A stretch of 64,000 nt of DNA from Oncomelania hupensis (GCA_036898135.1 CM072525.1:24460887-24524886); one strand, 5' to 3'. Counted from the stretch's first letter, positions 35,799-51,049 are shown. Notes: generated from the sequence alone by a model not told the origin. Numbers and translations: made by a program.

Positions 35799-38700
35799 AC
35801 CACAACAGGTGTTCCAAATGAGAAGGATACACAGCAGCTGTACACAGTTCACCAATCTAACCTCATAATATCCATCTAGTTGACACCAGCTTTATGTGTA
35901 AATTCAGTTCTTAGTGCATTGAGCCTGAGATCAGGATTCAATGGTTAACAAACATCCAACACAGAAAAATAACCCAACTCTAAGAAAATGTGCGAAGGGA
36001 CTAGACAGACTACAGCACACACAATCGATTCCAGTATACACCCATAAACACGAAGTGATATAAGCCTTAGTACAAATATACATACCACAATGAAGTCGTA
36101 CAGCGACTGCTTGAAGTTTCTCTGAAACTCTTCTTTGATCTGCACCATGTCCACCTCACAGCGAGAGGCCACGATCCTCACGAGTGTGTCGTCATCCGTA
36201 CCCAAACCTTTCATCGCCTTGTGTAGCGCTTGGGCAAAGTATGTCGCCTTGGACCGAATGACACGCACTGCACAATAATGGCAAAACAAATGTTATGCAT
36301 CCTAAATAAAATTATATAATTATAAATAAATCAAAGAAAAAAAAGCCACTGGCTGTGAAGCGTTTCACTATTCTTCTGTGGCGTAAAACATAATTATCTG
36401 TGAGGGAAAAAAAGAAATTTTTAGATTTCTAACAGTTGGGTAAATGATCTACTGTTCGTCCATTCAGAATTGTTTTTCAAAGAATTTGATTGCCCTTTTA
36501 GTATCTCAATCAGTAGTAATACAGTCACAATTCTATTGAAACAATTTAAAAGGCATTGAAAATTGGAACAAATGTTGCCAGACTACTATATGTTCAAATA
36601 GTTACACACATTTTAATTTGAATTGTGTTGCTGTGAAGTGTTCACTGTAAGCGTGCCTAACTCTAAACTTGCTTTCCCATACTCAAACACACACTAAAAG
36701 CAGTGTAAAGTCATCCTGGATATAATTGTCAACAAGCTCCAATGCATTGTGGTAACTGCCACATCTGAATTTACCTCCTATATCTGAATTCACCTCCAAA
36801 ATGCTAAAGAAAATAAAAAGAACATACCAATAGTGAGGAAACCCTGCTTGAGGTCACCGGACATCTCACTGCTGATGGTGTCCTCAATGTCTTTGTTGGC
36901 AAGCTTGGCGTATTCCTGGAAAGTAGCTCTCAGCTGAGGGAAGCTACGTGCCACTAAAATCACGTTGAACCTCGATTCATCTGTTCCCCATTTCTTTTCT
37001 CCAGCATCCAGTAGTGCTGTTCCGATAAATCAGCCAATTGAGAAATCAATCAATAAGTCTTATTGTTACAAAAATAAAGTTTAAAAAAAAAAGCAGTTGT
37101 ATATTCATATCAAAAGGAAATATAGGAACTTTAGTAAATTTTCAGCATTATAATCCAGTCTGGATCCTATACTTAAACACACATCTTCTGTATTGCACTC
37201 TTTGTCTCCTAAAGTTGATGATTGATGATGATGATGATGCTTGCAAAGTGCTAAATTCCATGTGAGCATGCTCAGGATGTTTCGAAGATCTGATGCTAAA
37301 AAGATACAATAAGTATTTCAGTTCTTGTGGGTTTTTTTTCATCAGAATGATGGCTTTTGCATGGCAGAAAAGAAGTAGGTAGCAGTCATGTTATGTTCTG
37401 CAAGTAGAATATTTACATGACAAGAGAAGTAGTGCAATGCATACATCTTGCCTCTGAACTAAACACATCCACATACAATCACAAACAAAATGTTCACAAT
37501 GTCCACAAACCTTGGGCATCTTGCTTGGCCTTGTTGCGGTCAAACTCAGGGCCTTCAGGGCGAGTGGCCTGCAGGCATCCTATCAACAGCTTCTTAAAAT
37601 CACCTGATGTGTCTCCAGCCACATCAGTCTCCACATCTTTGCCGTACACTGCACCAAACATAACATGATAGGCTTTATTTTTTACAACTCGTATTATACA
37701 GATCCCATATTAACGAAAAAGTTACCACAATAATGATGGACAGCAGTGTTCCAATTACAGCTGCATATAGACAACACAATTGCAACAAAGCTTCAAAATT
37801 ACATATGCTCTTCTCCACTGTTGGAATATTACTGTTTACTCTTGCAACAGAGTGACATTCCATCAAAAACACATACAGCATTTTATAGGGTGTTTTTGGT
37901 TTCCTACTGAAAGGAGTGATCATAACTTCTCGATCATTTGCATAGATTATGCAGCATCACTGCCCATTGTATGTCTAATATGGTACAGCCATTAGATTCA
38001 ATGTCGGTATATTCACAAACTGAGCAAAACAAAATGCACATACATGCAATCATTTTGTTTTAAAAAATATATATATATGCCCTGACTTGTTTTGTATGCA
38101 GCTTTCATGGCAGTGAGCTGAGCATTTGTGCGAGTGAGGATGACCTCAATGAGGGCCGTTTCATCAGTGCCCAGCCCCTTGATGGCTTTGTTGACCTGCT
38201 TGGCATCGAACTCATCTGGCCCGAGCAGCATCTCCACACATAGTGTCTTGAAGTTGCCGCTCAGCTCACTTGATAATTCATTGCCCAGATCCTGCAACAA
38301 TCCATATTTCTTTGTTTCTTGAGAATGAATTAGCTTCTTACCGTTGCCTAGCATCTTCAACTGATACTCACCTTTTAAACCTATACGAGGCAAAACTCAT
38401 GGAAATGTCGGGTGCATATTTTCTTAATGTATAAATAATTTACTGTTGGCAGTGATAAGAGTAAAAGCAAATGTACCTTGCCGTACATTGTCTTGTAAGT
38501 CAATGCAATCTGTTTTCTCTGTTGCATGGACCGCTTGCTCAGCACCCCAATGATGGCAGCTTCATCGGTTCCTACAATGAAAACGTCATTTCGTCTCATT
38601 AAATTCCAACATTGCTCAGTTCAATCATATTAATGCTGTTTTGTTTTGTCACATAACTGCAGTGCTCTGCCGTGAACTGACAAAACCGAGCAAGTCCACA

Positions 38701-41700
38701 AAACCTACTTTCGATAAAATCGACGTTTTGTGTTGCACTATATTACGCGATCGTTTCTGGAAGTTTAAGGGCATATTATAATGCAATTCCTCGATTTAAG
38801 AGTGCATACCTTGAATGTTAAAGAAATGTTTGATAGATTTGATGTTTTAAGACTATTTGTGGACTTGCTTTGTTTAGTCAGATTATTCTTGAGATAGGTC
38901 TTTGTTGAGAACATGACAAAACCAAGCAAGTCACCCACTTGGTTTTGTCAGTTTATTATTGAATTAAATCCTTGTTAAAAAAATTCACAAAAACAAGTAA
39001 GTCAAATCCGCTTGGTTTTGTCAGCTTATTATTAAGTAAATCCTTGTTTTCAAAATTCACTAAACCAAGTAAGTCCCATAGGCCGTTTCTTTGTTTAAAA
39101 GTCTGACGAGATGAGTCACATAAGTTCGGTTTTGTAAAATGTGGGTGCGGCAGTTAAAGTGTATGTATGTGTGTGCGTGTTTGTTATTGTTTTTAGCCAT
39201 TCTTCACTTAATATTCCTCGGTTGGTATGCAGGAGTCATGGTTATGGGGTAGCCCGTAGCGCAGTGGGTAGGCGCCGGTGTTCAATGCCGATGGTCGCGG
39301 GTTCGAGCTCCGCACGGGGCAAAACTCTGTGATTCTTATGAGACTTTACGGGTCACCGAGGGTTCTCTCCGGGTACTCCGGTTTCCTCCCTCCCTTCAAA
39401 ATAATATTAGATGCAGCCAATTTAATTTTAAAAATACAAAACTATTTTCCTTTCAGTTTCCTATTGTAGCGATCTTCCTGCCTTTACACCACGTGTATGT
39501 CTTGTATTTTGTTGCCCTTCTTGTGTGTCTGTAATATATTTGTTGCTGTTTGTTTGTGGGTTCGAGCACAGAATAGAATAGACCCAACGTTTCCCGGCGT
39601 GTCGAAAGAGGCGACTAACAGGTTAATGTTAACGCGGCATCACTGGGCGAAAGTCTTCTACACAGAAGTCACCTGCCAGGGCGAGCGAGGAACCTCACGT
39701 TACTACAGGTTCAACGACCACGTGCTCAAGGCCAAGGCGAGCCACACTGTATTCGTGGATTTCGGCTGTGGCCAACAGCCTGGAGAGGGATGGGCACCGT
39801 CAAGTCTTTTTTTGCCCAAGACACACTACATGAGGACACTATCCACTAATTCCATACCGGATCGGTCGTCGCTCGGCTCAAGGACCGCGCCTTCCGTTGG
39901 CAACCAATACGGAGTTGTTAAGTATGCTACTGATGGACAATTTAGCAAGATCCGCACGAGAAACAACATCGTCATAGGAACCTGGAATGTCAGGACCCTA
40001 ACTGCGGAAGGAAAATTAGAAAAACTGGTCCACGAGTTGGACCACTATCGATGGAACGTTCTAGGCATCAGCGAACTGCGCTGGAAAGGCCTAGGTGAAA
40101 CAACGACCGACAAAGGCCACAAGCTCTATTTCAGCGTTAGAAATTAAAGGAACAAACACGGCGTTGGATTCTTGGTCCACAAGAACATTCTAGCCACTGT
40201 CATGGGTTGCCGCCCAGTCTCCAGTAGACTCATTACCATCCCCCTGAGAGCAGCCCCTTTCAACATCACCATCATCCAGGCCTATGCCCCAACATCAGAC
40301 TATGACGACGGCGAAGTGGAGGATTTTTATGAAAATCTACAGGCGGTCCTTGACCAAGCGCCGAAGAAAGATATAGTCATAGTGCAAGGCGACTGGAATG
40401 CCAAGGTTGGCCAAGATGCGCACCACAACTGGGGAGACACATGTGCACCCCACTGCAACAACGAGACAAATGACAGGGATCTGAGATTCTTGGAGCTTGC
40501 CAGACACAACAATCTGGTACTGGCAAACAAGCTTGGTCTCCACAAAAACTCCATACGATGGACATGGCACATTCCCGGCGGGGAGCATCACAACCAAATA
40601 GACTACATCATGGTCAAGAAACGCTTCAGATTAAGCATCAACATTGGCAGGACACGCACCTTTCCAGGAGCAGACATCGGAAGTGACCACGATCTCTTGA
40701 TGATGTCTTTCCGGCTCCACTTGAAGAGAGTAAATACAGCAAAGTGCACTAGACTGAAGTTCGACCTGGACAAACTGCAAGACCCGGAGGTGGCAGAACT
40801 ATTTCAGGCCACAATTGGAGGGAAATTTGCACCACTGCTCATTTTGGGGGCTGGTGAAATAGATGTCAACACCATGACCACCACCTTCAACTCAGCCGTG
40901 ATAGATGCCGCCACTGAGATCCTTGGCAAGCACCGACCAAAGAAAAAGCCGTGGATCACACCTGAACTTTTGGATGTGTGTGATAAACGAAGAGAGATTA
41001 AAAAAAAAAAAAAAAAAAAAAGAACACCTCACAGTGAGCTGATGTCTACCGAAAAATCAACAATGACACCCGAAAAGACATGCGCACAGCAAAGGAGAAC
41101 TGGATAGAAGATCAATGCCAGGAAATTGAGAACAGTCTGAACAAAAACAACAGCAAGAAGGCCTACCAGACTGTAAAGCGGCTGACAAATGTCAAACAGC
41201 CCAAAGTCTCCACGATCCAAGGCAAGTCTGGCATATGCCTTACAGAAGAACAAGAAGTCTTGGACAGATGGACAGAGTACTGCTCTGACCTTTACAACCC
41301 TACACCAAATGGAGACCCATCAGTTCTAGCATGTCCCGAGAACAGAGAAGAACAAATCCTCCCAATTCTCCGGGAAGAAGTTGAGGCAGCAGTGCTATCG
41401 CTAAAGAAAAGTAAGTCAGCGGGAGTGGACAACATACCCGCGGAACTGCTACAAGCAGGAGGAGAAGCGATGATTGATGCCCTCACTATTATCTGTAACA
41501 AGATCTGGCAGAGTGGAGAGTGGCCTATACCATGGGCCCAGTCGCTTGTCATCACTCTTCCCAAAAAAAGGTAACCTTCATGAGTGTGAAAATTACCGCA
41601 CCGTCAGCCTTATCAGCCATCCCAGCAAGGTCCTCCTGAAAATAATACTCTACAGGTTGAAACCCCAAGCTGAACAAATCATAGCTGAAGAACAAGCATG

Positions 41701-44700
41701 ATTCAGGGCAGGGCGAAGTACCACTGAACAGATTTTCAACCTCAGAATAATCTGTGAGAAATACCTACAGCACCAACAACATCTATATCATGTGTTCATA
41801 GACTTAGAGAAAACGTTTGACTGATTCTGGCATGTAGCTCTATGGGCAACAATGAAAGTATACAATATTAGCCCTAAAATTATTGAAGCCATCAAACGCC
41901 TGTGCAGTCCTCCACAACAGCGCCATCGGAAACTGGTTCAGAACAACAATCGGTGTGCGTCAAGGATGCCTACTCTCTCCAACACCCTTCAACATCTTCC
42001 TAGAGCGCATCATGTCAGATGCTCTTGCAGATCACGAAGGCACAGTCAGCATAGGGGGTAGAGCAATCTCCAATCTTCGTTTTGCGGATGACATTGATGG
42101 ATTGGCTGGAGAGGAACAAGAACTTGAACAGCTGGTACAGAGGCTTGACACCACCTCCAAAGCCTATGGAATGGAAATAAGTGCACAGAAGACCAAAATG
42201 ATGACCAACAACACCAATGGCATCAACACGGACATCAAAGTCCAAGGTCAATCCCTCAACACAGTGCATAGCTTCAAATATTTAGGAGCCATTGTATCAG
42301 ACAATGGATCCCGACAGAAAGTCCTCTCCAGGTTTGCACAAACAACTGCTGCACTGACAAGGTTTAAGCCATTTGGAAAGACAGGACCATCAGTCTACAT
42401 TCCAAAGTAAGACTGCTGCGCTCCCTTGTCATCTCCATCTTCCTATATGCTTGCGAAGCATTGACCCTCACAGCAGATCTCCAACCAAGAATACAAAGCA
42501 TGGAGATGAGGTGATACAGAAGACTTCTGGGCTTTTCCTATACCCAGCACATCACCAACGACGAAGTCCGACAGACCATCACACAAGCTATTGGACAACA
42601 CGATGACCTGCTCACAGTGGTGAAGAAACGGAAACTCCGATGGTATGGCCACGTCACCAGATCATCAGACCTTGCAAAGACTATTCTGCAAGGCACAGTG
42701 CAAGGAGGTAGAAGAAGAGAGAGACTGAAAAAGAGGTGGGAGGACAACATTCGAGAATGGACTGGTTTGACACTGAGCGAAGCCATCAGGGCTGCTGAGG
42801 ACAGGGAAAGATGGAGTATGTTGGTTAAACGATCATCTGTGGTGCCCCTACGACCTCAGGGTTACGGGACAGGGTAGGGTAGGATATGATAGTTTGTTTG
42901 TTTCCACACCTCGTGGAAGTTGCCGCATAGGCGGAAGAGCCACAGGATCCTTCATGGTGGGCAGGAAAGTACATGAAGAAAACTCTTTTTCAAAAAGCCG
43001 AACACGTCATTTGCTGACTGAAATTTCGTCATCTTTTTCACAGGAAAATAATATTGCACAGCAGCAATAACATGGATTCTCACTGGTCCACTTCATCGTA
43101 AGGCACTTTCTCATTGGTCGGGAGGACTTACTTTTTTTTGTCAGTTTATTATAGAAGATGACGTCATCATGCCAACTCGAGCATCAGCCAGAGGATCGCC
43201 GAAACAAAATCGCAGTGGACTTGCTTGGTTTTGTTAGTTTATTCCCCCACTTAAATGTTTTTTAACAAGGACTTACTCTATGATATCTCCAAATCTAAAC
43301 ATAGTTCGGATTTGATTTTTACAGGTAAGATGCGTCATTCTCTTGCAAGTTTGATGGCGCAAAAAACTCATTTTCGACCTTAGGTGGACTTACTCGGTTT
43401 TGTCAAATCACGGCAGTGCTGATTGCACTTATTTCAGTCCGTGAAAAGATTACTACATTTAGGCCTTTGACCTATTCTTTCTCTTTTTGATACATTCTGG
43501 TCTCACCCTTCAGGGGCGGATTATGCTCTTCATGAGGGGAGGAAAGGGGTGGGGGAGATTGTTCCTGATTACATTTTATGTGATACTATTAGATTACTAA
43601 TAATTATGTACCACTGCGTATTGCTATAGCCGATTTTTGTTGTCCACTAGACGACAAAATAGGACAGCCGTTAGTTTGCCCTTTGTTATATGGTTTTGCC
43701 AGAGTTTGGACTCAACCTAACCTGATCCTGCTTCTACTGGACTGCCAGAAAACCCTGATAACAAGTAATAAATACAATAAATTACTGATAGGCTTACATG
43801 TGTGTGTATTGTGAAATCAAAACAACTCCACATTTTATTTCTGCTGGCTCTTTAAAACTGGACAAACGATTGCTAGTCTACATGCAGTCACTTTTAGCAT
43901 TGTCTTATTTCAAGCTTAAACATTGTCGGTCGTTTCTCACCCATCCTGATCGCAAAGAGGTTAAATCTAATAAAATTGTATGGAAGGGGGCAGGGAGGGT
44001 GATGTAAGATTAAAACATGAGAACTCTGGCCCATAAAACATTAAAACGGTGTATGCCATAATGGCTTTAAAGGTTTCAGATGTGGGATGAGGGTGGGAAA
44101 GAAAACATTTGTGTGTTGTTGTTGTTGTTGTCATGTGTGTGTGTATGTGTTTATTTGATTTCTTATTTTTTAAATTATTTTTTGCCTGAGGGAGTTTTCC
44201 GTGCTCCCTTGTACCCCCCTTTAATCATCCCCTGCCCTTTAAGACTGAACTATACAAAATGATTGGATGCTCAAGATCTTTCAGTTTAAATGGGGGCTCA
44301 TTCATAACATTCAACATCTGAAACTGCTGAACCATGATGCATGAAAGTGGGATACTCATCTGTTAATAAATATATATATATATAGACACACACACAGATT
44401 GCAGGGCCACGCACCAAAACTGAAGAAAGCATGTGGCTCCTCGTCCCATTGTTGGCATGACTGTGCATTTCAGAATGTAGGAAGACAATGCCAGTAGACT
44501 GGTACATCCCTGGCGGCAGGGATAGCTCAGTGGTCAGAGCGCACGACTTGTGTGAGTGCGTCTTGGGCGACGTGGGTTCGAATCCTGACTTCAGCAAACT
44601 ATTTTGTGATTGCTGGATATTACGGGCCAGCGCCTTGAGAAGCTCTCTGAGCTTGTAAGTGCGCTATATAAGAGAAATCTCTTTCTCTTTTACATTAGGG

Positions 44701-45333
44701 AGTTTTTCTTACACAACGCTTTTCCATCTCAACGGGCTGCCCAAGGCTCTCTGGCAAGACCACATTGTGAAGCAAGACCACATTGTGAAGCAAGCTGCCC
44801 AAGGTGCCAACTCGCTGCTTAATTTACACTATACTAATACTCCAGACAACTGAGCCATCCTGAACGACGGAGGAATGACAGAACCCAGTACTTGCTGGTA
44901 CGTATCTTAATGCATCTGGCACTCAACTCGTTTTTTTTCTTCTTCTTCAGTTGAGCAGTCACAATCAATGCACTGATTCATTTCCTGCTATAGGTTGTTA
45001 CAAGTGGGGTGCTGTGCTTTCTGTGGTGGTGTGAAAAAAAAGAAGTTACTGAGGTCTAGTGTACAGTATATTTATGCCTACTTGATATAAAGGCCATGGT
45101 TTATATTCTCGTTTTGAAGGATTAACTTACCAAACCCTTTCATGGCTTTCATCAGGACTTCGCAGTCCTGCTCAGCATTGAACCCCTCAAAAGGTTTCAG
45201 TGTTGGGTCTTCCTTCACAGGCTCAGACTCCAGTTTGACGTCCTCATCCAGTTGTTCGTCTGTCTTTGTCTTCACTGCCTCCACAAAACCTTTGCCAGCT
45301 AAAATGTGAGAATAATTATAATTATTATTATTA

Positions 45334-45421
<88 letters not shown>

Positions 45422-48400
45422 TATCCGCCTGATCTAAACATAATCCTAGGCACTTAATACGTAATACATAACAACTTTAACTAAAAAAAAAATAAAAAGA
45501 CAATTTCATGAAAAATTTGCAATTAATTTACATATAAAAACTAATCTTCCCTCTCTAACACATGTACACACATCTCACAAAGAAGCACACAAACATGTGA
45601 AGTATGATTCTGCAAATTTGCTTCATTCATTTCTATCGTTGAATGCAAAGAACTACATATGTTGTATTAGTAATTGTACATATTCACAATTTTTTAAATC
45701 GGTATTTAACGCATTGTACACTCCATCCTTTCAAAGCTTATTCTTAGTTTGAAAGAGGAGATTCAAAACATGGGAACATCAGACTGTGGCACACAACACT
45801 AAAAAGTTCATTATTTTTCTATCTTTTAAAAAAAAAGAAGTGAAAAACAAAAGTAAAAATGTTACATGAACTAACTGATCACTGTGCCATACCATAAAAT
45901 TATGACTAATTGGTTTACCAATCTAATTAAAGCATGTTTTGATCTGTTCAGTACCTTTTAATACTATGCTAGTAGATTCCATCTCATGATAAACATAATT
46001 AAATTTAAAAAACCAAAATGTCATTAGATCGAGAAATTTTTTCAAATTTCCTAATAAAACCAGAAACTGTTGATAAAAAGTTGCTGTTACAAAAATACCG
46101 AGACAATAAGACAAAAACTATTAATGCAAACATGATAAAGGAAATTTCCAACAACTGAAAACAAATCCCAATAACAACTTACATTTGGATGCAATTTGTG
46201 GGGGAGGACCACCAACAACCAAGGCAAGAACAGCATTGCGATAGTCTCCTGTGGTATCATCCTATATGAAATAAATAAATCAAGGCGCAATAAATAAATG
46301 AATGATTATGGAAACGCAACAATTCATAATGAGATTTACACAACAAGATTTGACATTATGGTTGCATCATGACACCACGGCTTTTAAAGGAATTCAGTAG
46401 TAACTATAAATACTACTACTACTACAACTAAATTTGGACGTTATATGCGCCTTATTCCTAAATCGGACTCAAAGAATGGCAATCTGTAACCAACATACAT
46501 GCTCACATGTTACACACTCTCCAAATTAAAACACCCCAATGTAAATAATCAGCCCAATGCATTAATGTAGTCCCAGCTAACCACAATTTCGGGGCCCGAT
46601 GGGGCCCGGATCGGGTAACCGATCGGGGCCCGATCGGGCAAATGGAAATTGGAACTGACTCGGGCCCGATTCGGTTTTCGCAGGCAAACACAATATCTGA
46701 GCACATGCAACTGTAGAAGAAAATGACTGTAGAAAATTGGCGCCTAAGGACAACCGGAAAAGACCAGCAGTAAAGGGCACAGAAATTTACCCTTGGCTTA
46801 TAATGTATAAATAAATACAATAGTTAAAAGAAACACTTTACCAATATTTTACATATTGTATGATAAAAATTAAGAATTATAAGCACAATTAAATAATGAT
46901 ATCTTGCTGAATTGATTTTGTATAAATATTTTTCACATAAGTACGCCGCAGCAAATGTGAAGCAGATGAAACATTCCACAGACAGTTTAGCCAATGAGAA
47001 GCGAGAGTATAGGCCTATGTTAGCGTGTGCGCAGAGTGGCTTTGTGGTAAGGCAGAATCGGGCGGCACACAAGGGCGAATCTTTACGCATCCACATTTTT
47101 GGACTCCGCTACGCATCAGGTTTTTGTAGGGCTATGTGGGTCCCTACTATAGCTAGACAAAAGTCGAGTTGCCCTACGCAGCGCGAGTGGGGCCCATATC
47201 GGGCTGGTTTGCTGGGGTATTTTCGATCAGTACTCCATTTTCAATCAAATCAGTTGAATAAATTTAATGTTGAATTTGTACTGTCATGTCTATCACCGCA
47301 GACATTGTATATCAATATTGCTTTTATAAATTAACTGCTTAGACACAATAATTCACCTTACACAAATAACCGCAAATGAAAACTGGAGGGAAAAAATACA
47401 ACACCCAAGAAACTCACTGTAACATATTGATCCAGTGTTTTGCCAGTCAGTTTCTCAAAAGCCTCTTTGATGTTCTTTAGATCGATCTCACATCGACTTA
47501 CGACGATGCGGATAAGGGTGTCATCATCAGTACCCAAGCCTTTCATCGTCTTCTGCAGCTGTCGTGCAAAGTGGCCAAATTTATCCCTCACACATCGCAC
47601 TGTCAGAACAAAAATAGGAAAACCATTAGTACAGTATTTTAAGCCGTTTCACTGTGGAATATGCCTGTTCAAAGAACTTGTGATTTGCATGTTTGTTTTT
47701 TACCCCAACGGCCAACGCCAGTACTAGCAAGGATTTGTAGTCCGGTTTTCTGCAAATTAATTCAGTCCAAGGTAAGCATTTAAAAAGATAATGGTAAAAA
47801 GAATGCCGGTAACCTTTTAGTTGCTGATGTAAGAAACCTCCCTCTTCTCAGTATCAGCTTCATGAGAGTGGTGACAATCTCCCCTCCCTTGGTGAATATT
47901 TACTAATTATAGGTGAATAGTGTAACAATCTGGATTAATAAAAATCGAAAATAAACTGCAACAGTGATTTTATCAGTTTATGAAATATCAGTGTTTCAGA
48001 TTACAACAGCAGTGATTGCCTTTTCAATCAATCTTATACATGTCAAATTTTAAACTCCTTTACAAATACAATCCATGTTATTCAGCTTACCAATAGATTT
48101 CATGCCGCTGAGAACATCACCAGAAAATTCACTCTTCAAAACCTCCTCAATGTCTTTCTTGGAGATCTTGGTGTATTCTTCAAAAGTTGCCCTCAGTTGT
48201 GGATAGCTGCGAGACACCAAAATGGCGTTGAAGCGAGATTCATCTGTACCCCATTTTCCTTCTCCTGCTTCAAACAATGCCTGGAAAATAACAATCAACT
48301 CTTGTTAAAATTAAAAGACTTTGTTGAAGACAATCTGCAAGCATTATTCTCCTCTAAATTGAAAACTGAACTGTCTGAAACTGATTTTACAATCTTGAGC

Positions 48401-51049
48401 TTGAAAGAATGTAATATCTAACCTTGGCATCTTGATGTGCCTTGTTGCGGTCAACCTCCTGACTGTCACTGCGATTTGCCTGCACCAGACCCACTAATAG
48501 CTTCTTGAAGTCGCCTGACGTATCCCCAATAATGTCCGTCTCCAGGTCCTTGTTGAACTCTGCACGGACAAGCAATTCTTTTACATTTCCAAAGAATATT
48601 AATTATTATTACTACTATAGTGCAGTTTCATTCTTCAGTTTTTAAAAGCTGGTTGATGATACCACTGACGAAGAAATCTGAAAACAAAGGGCTCAATGAA
48701 TCATTCCCATTTCATAAACATCAAGTACTCTATTATCACAAAAGTACTACTCCTTTTTCAGCTGTATTAATTTTACTTACCCTTGTAATATAAAGCACAT
48801 ACACATAAACCATGTGCTGGGTCAAAAGTCAACAATATCCGAGTCAGAGCTGGACTACACACAGCTTATATTGCCAGAGCAGGAAAAAAAAAGTATAATT
48901 TTTCTCAAAACACCCCATCCCAGAGCACCTATTGTGCCTTCAAACACACCTAGTTCAGAAACTATTAATCAGATCTGAAATAATTTCTATTGCTGCAAAG
49001 AACGTGTACTATTATAATATGTAATTTTAAAAAATTAAATTACATGCATGCATTGACACAAAAGTTTAATACTAACTCTCTTTGTACAGTCGTTTGATCT
49101 CCTGTATCTGGGCATTTGAACGAGTGCACAAAATCTCTATCAGCACATCCTCATCTGTTCCAAGACCCTGTAGCAAAAGAAATTAACATCAATTAAATTG
49201 TAGCAAAAGAAATTAACATCAATAAGGTGTACATCAAATGACCAGCTAGGAGATTTTAAGAGTTTAAACAATTTAAACAACTAGTTACCTGCCAATGGGC
49301 ACTGACTCTTTTTTCAGACCACCACAACATACAAATACTTCCTTTGAGTGAGGGTGACCACCAACCATGTCCCTGAGTGGAAATGATATTAACAACTCAA
49401 TCATTGTTAAATTACTGTATTATTCTTTTCTATGCAGCGCTATTCTTGTTGTGAAAGTTTATTTAGTTGCGGAAGTTTTCTTCAAACAGTCATCACAGTA
49501 TCCACAGTATGCTAAAGACGAAGAAGAAGAAGTTTTGTGCAAGCTTTTACTAAAGCTACCAAAATAATATGTATCACGAGCTCTGTTAACTGTAACGTTA
49601 GTTGTTAATTACCTTGATGGCTCGTCGGAGCTGATAAGCGTCAAACTCTGCAGGGGCGAAAAGCAAACACTTCAGCACTTCAAAAAAATTGCCGCTTGTG
49701 TCTCCCTTCAGGTCATCCACCAGATCCTGATTGGCAAAGTACCAAACAGAAATAGTTTACAATCATAACTTCCCATGAACCATCGACGCCATTCTTTTTC
49801 TTTTGCATTAATTTTTCCTTGCATATTGTGTTGTCTGTAACATTTGTTAGACCTTGATGTAATTTCAGTGATGTAAACTTGTATAATGACGCTGCATCAT
49901 GGCTTTCCCAATGTCATAATTATTGTTGACTCTTCACTATTCACACTAACCAGGTGTTCATGGCTCTGAGACAGCCAGTAGCACTGTTTCTCAAAATGCA
50001 CATGCTCATACCTTTCCAAACATGGTCTTGTACATGGTTCGAATCTCCATACGTTGAGGGTTGGATCTGTAGCACAATACGTTGATGATGGCATCCTCAT
50101 CAGTACCTGCAAAGTCAGTCATCCATCAGCCATATAAATTCCAAACAAAAATTAAATGAATTAATAGTACCACCCAACCAATCAGTACACATACAAATGA
50201 GTCATTTAAGACGCAGACATGCATTGAGCAATACAGATTCTGTAAAAGTGTGTGTACATTTTAGTTTTAACAAAATATTTTTTTCAAATTGTTACAATGT
50301 TAATAATTGAATTTAAAAAAAAAATAGTTTTTGCGAGTGTGTGTGTGTGTTGTTGTTTTTTTTTTAACATTATTTTAAAATGTATTTATTAGTTTAAATG
50401 GTATAGACCATCCTTAAATAAAATAAATTTAACATAAAATACAGTAATAAGATGCACTATTTATATATAAAAACAAATAAATTGATAATAAATTACCTAA
50501 ACCTTTGACAGCTCTGTTCAAAACTTCGCAGTCAACTTCGGCATTGAAATGTTCATATGGCACAACTGTTCCCTCTTGCTGCAACACAAAATATAAAATT
50601 CAACTTCCTTATGTCATCACCTGGAAACATAATACTGCCATGACTCAAATAAAATTATTAATGAGTCAGGGTGATGTTTGGAATGGATACACAACTTGCT
50701 TTCTGTACAAGCTATAATTATATGTTTCAATAATAATATTTGTTTTTAGCTGATATCATCTTTTCATTCTTAGCTGTGTTCCATCAACTCATTCTGAAGT
50801 ATGGTTAAAACAAACCTATAGGTATCTTACCAGCCATTGAACATTGAGCTAGAGCAAATATGATTTCTCCGGAGACAGGCCAATATAGTTCAGTAATGTT
50901 ACTAAGAAAGTTGGGTCCAAATCTGTTCAATGTTTTTTGATATATTACATGCAACAGACTGACCGATCGACATTTTGCTTGTTCTGATTCTCAAATATTT
51001 CAAAGTATTTCCAGAGAGTAAAAAAATAAATAAATAAATAAATAAACAT

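Larger units (their letters stand above)
39560..42892 (+). mobile_element. RTE LINE, near full-length but inactivated
   Basis: Contains both the APE endonuclease and RT coding regions in sense to the plus strand, ending in GGGACAGGGTAGGGTAGGAT. The 5' border is approximate. The ORF is broken by a stop at 40145-40147, an expanded poly(A) run at about 40999-41021, an extra A near 41568 and later frameshifts. Confidence 0.9.
38659..43421. mobile_element. 4.8-kb inverted-repeat element holding a SINE and an RTE copy
   Basis: GCCGTGAACTGACAAAACCGAGCAAGTCCAC near 38670-38700 is matched in inverted form at 43385-43417 (GTGGACTTACTCGGTTTTGTCAAATCACGGC). Subterminal copies of a CTTGGTTTTGTCAGTTTATT motif lie at about 38940, 39010 and 43220. 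No transposase was found and no clear target duplication. The interior has been filled by a SINE and an RTE LINE. Confidence 0.65.

Noticed and set aside
44512..44590. A functional tRNA gene
   Set aside because: Good A and B boxes but no proper anticodon stem or acceptor pairing, and a SINE body follows.
46503..47334. Open frames across the palindrome transposons (also 55102-55951, 59176-59522, 61829-62711)
   Set aside because: They arise from GC-rich palindromes without stops; no transposase motifs, and the same DNA is open in several frames.
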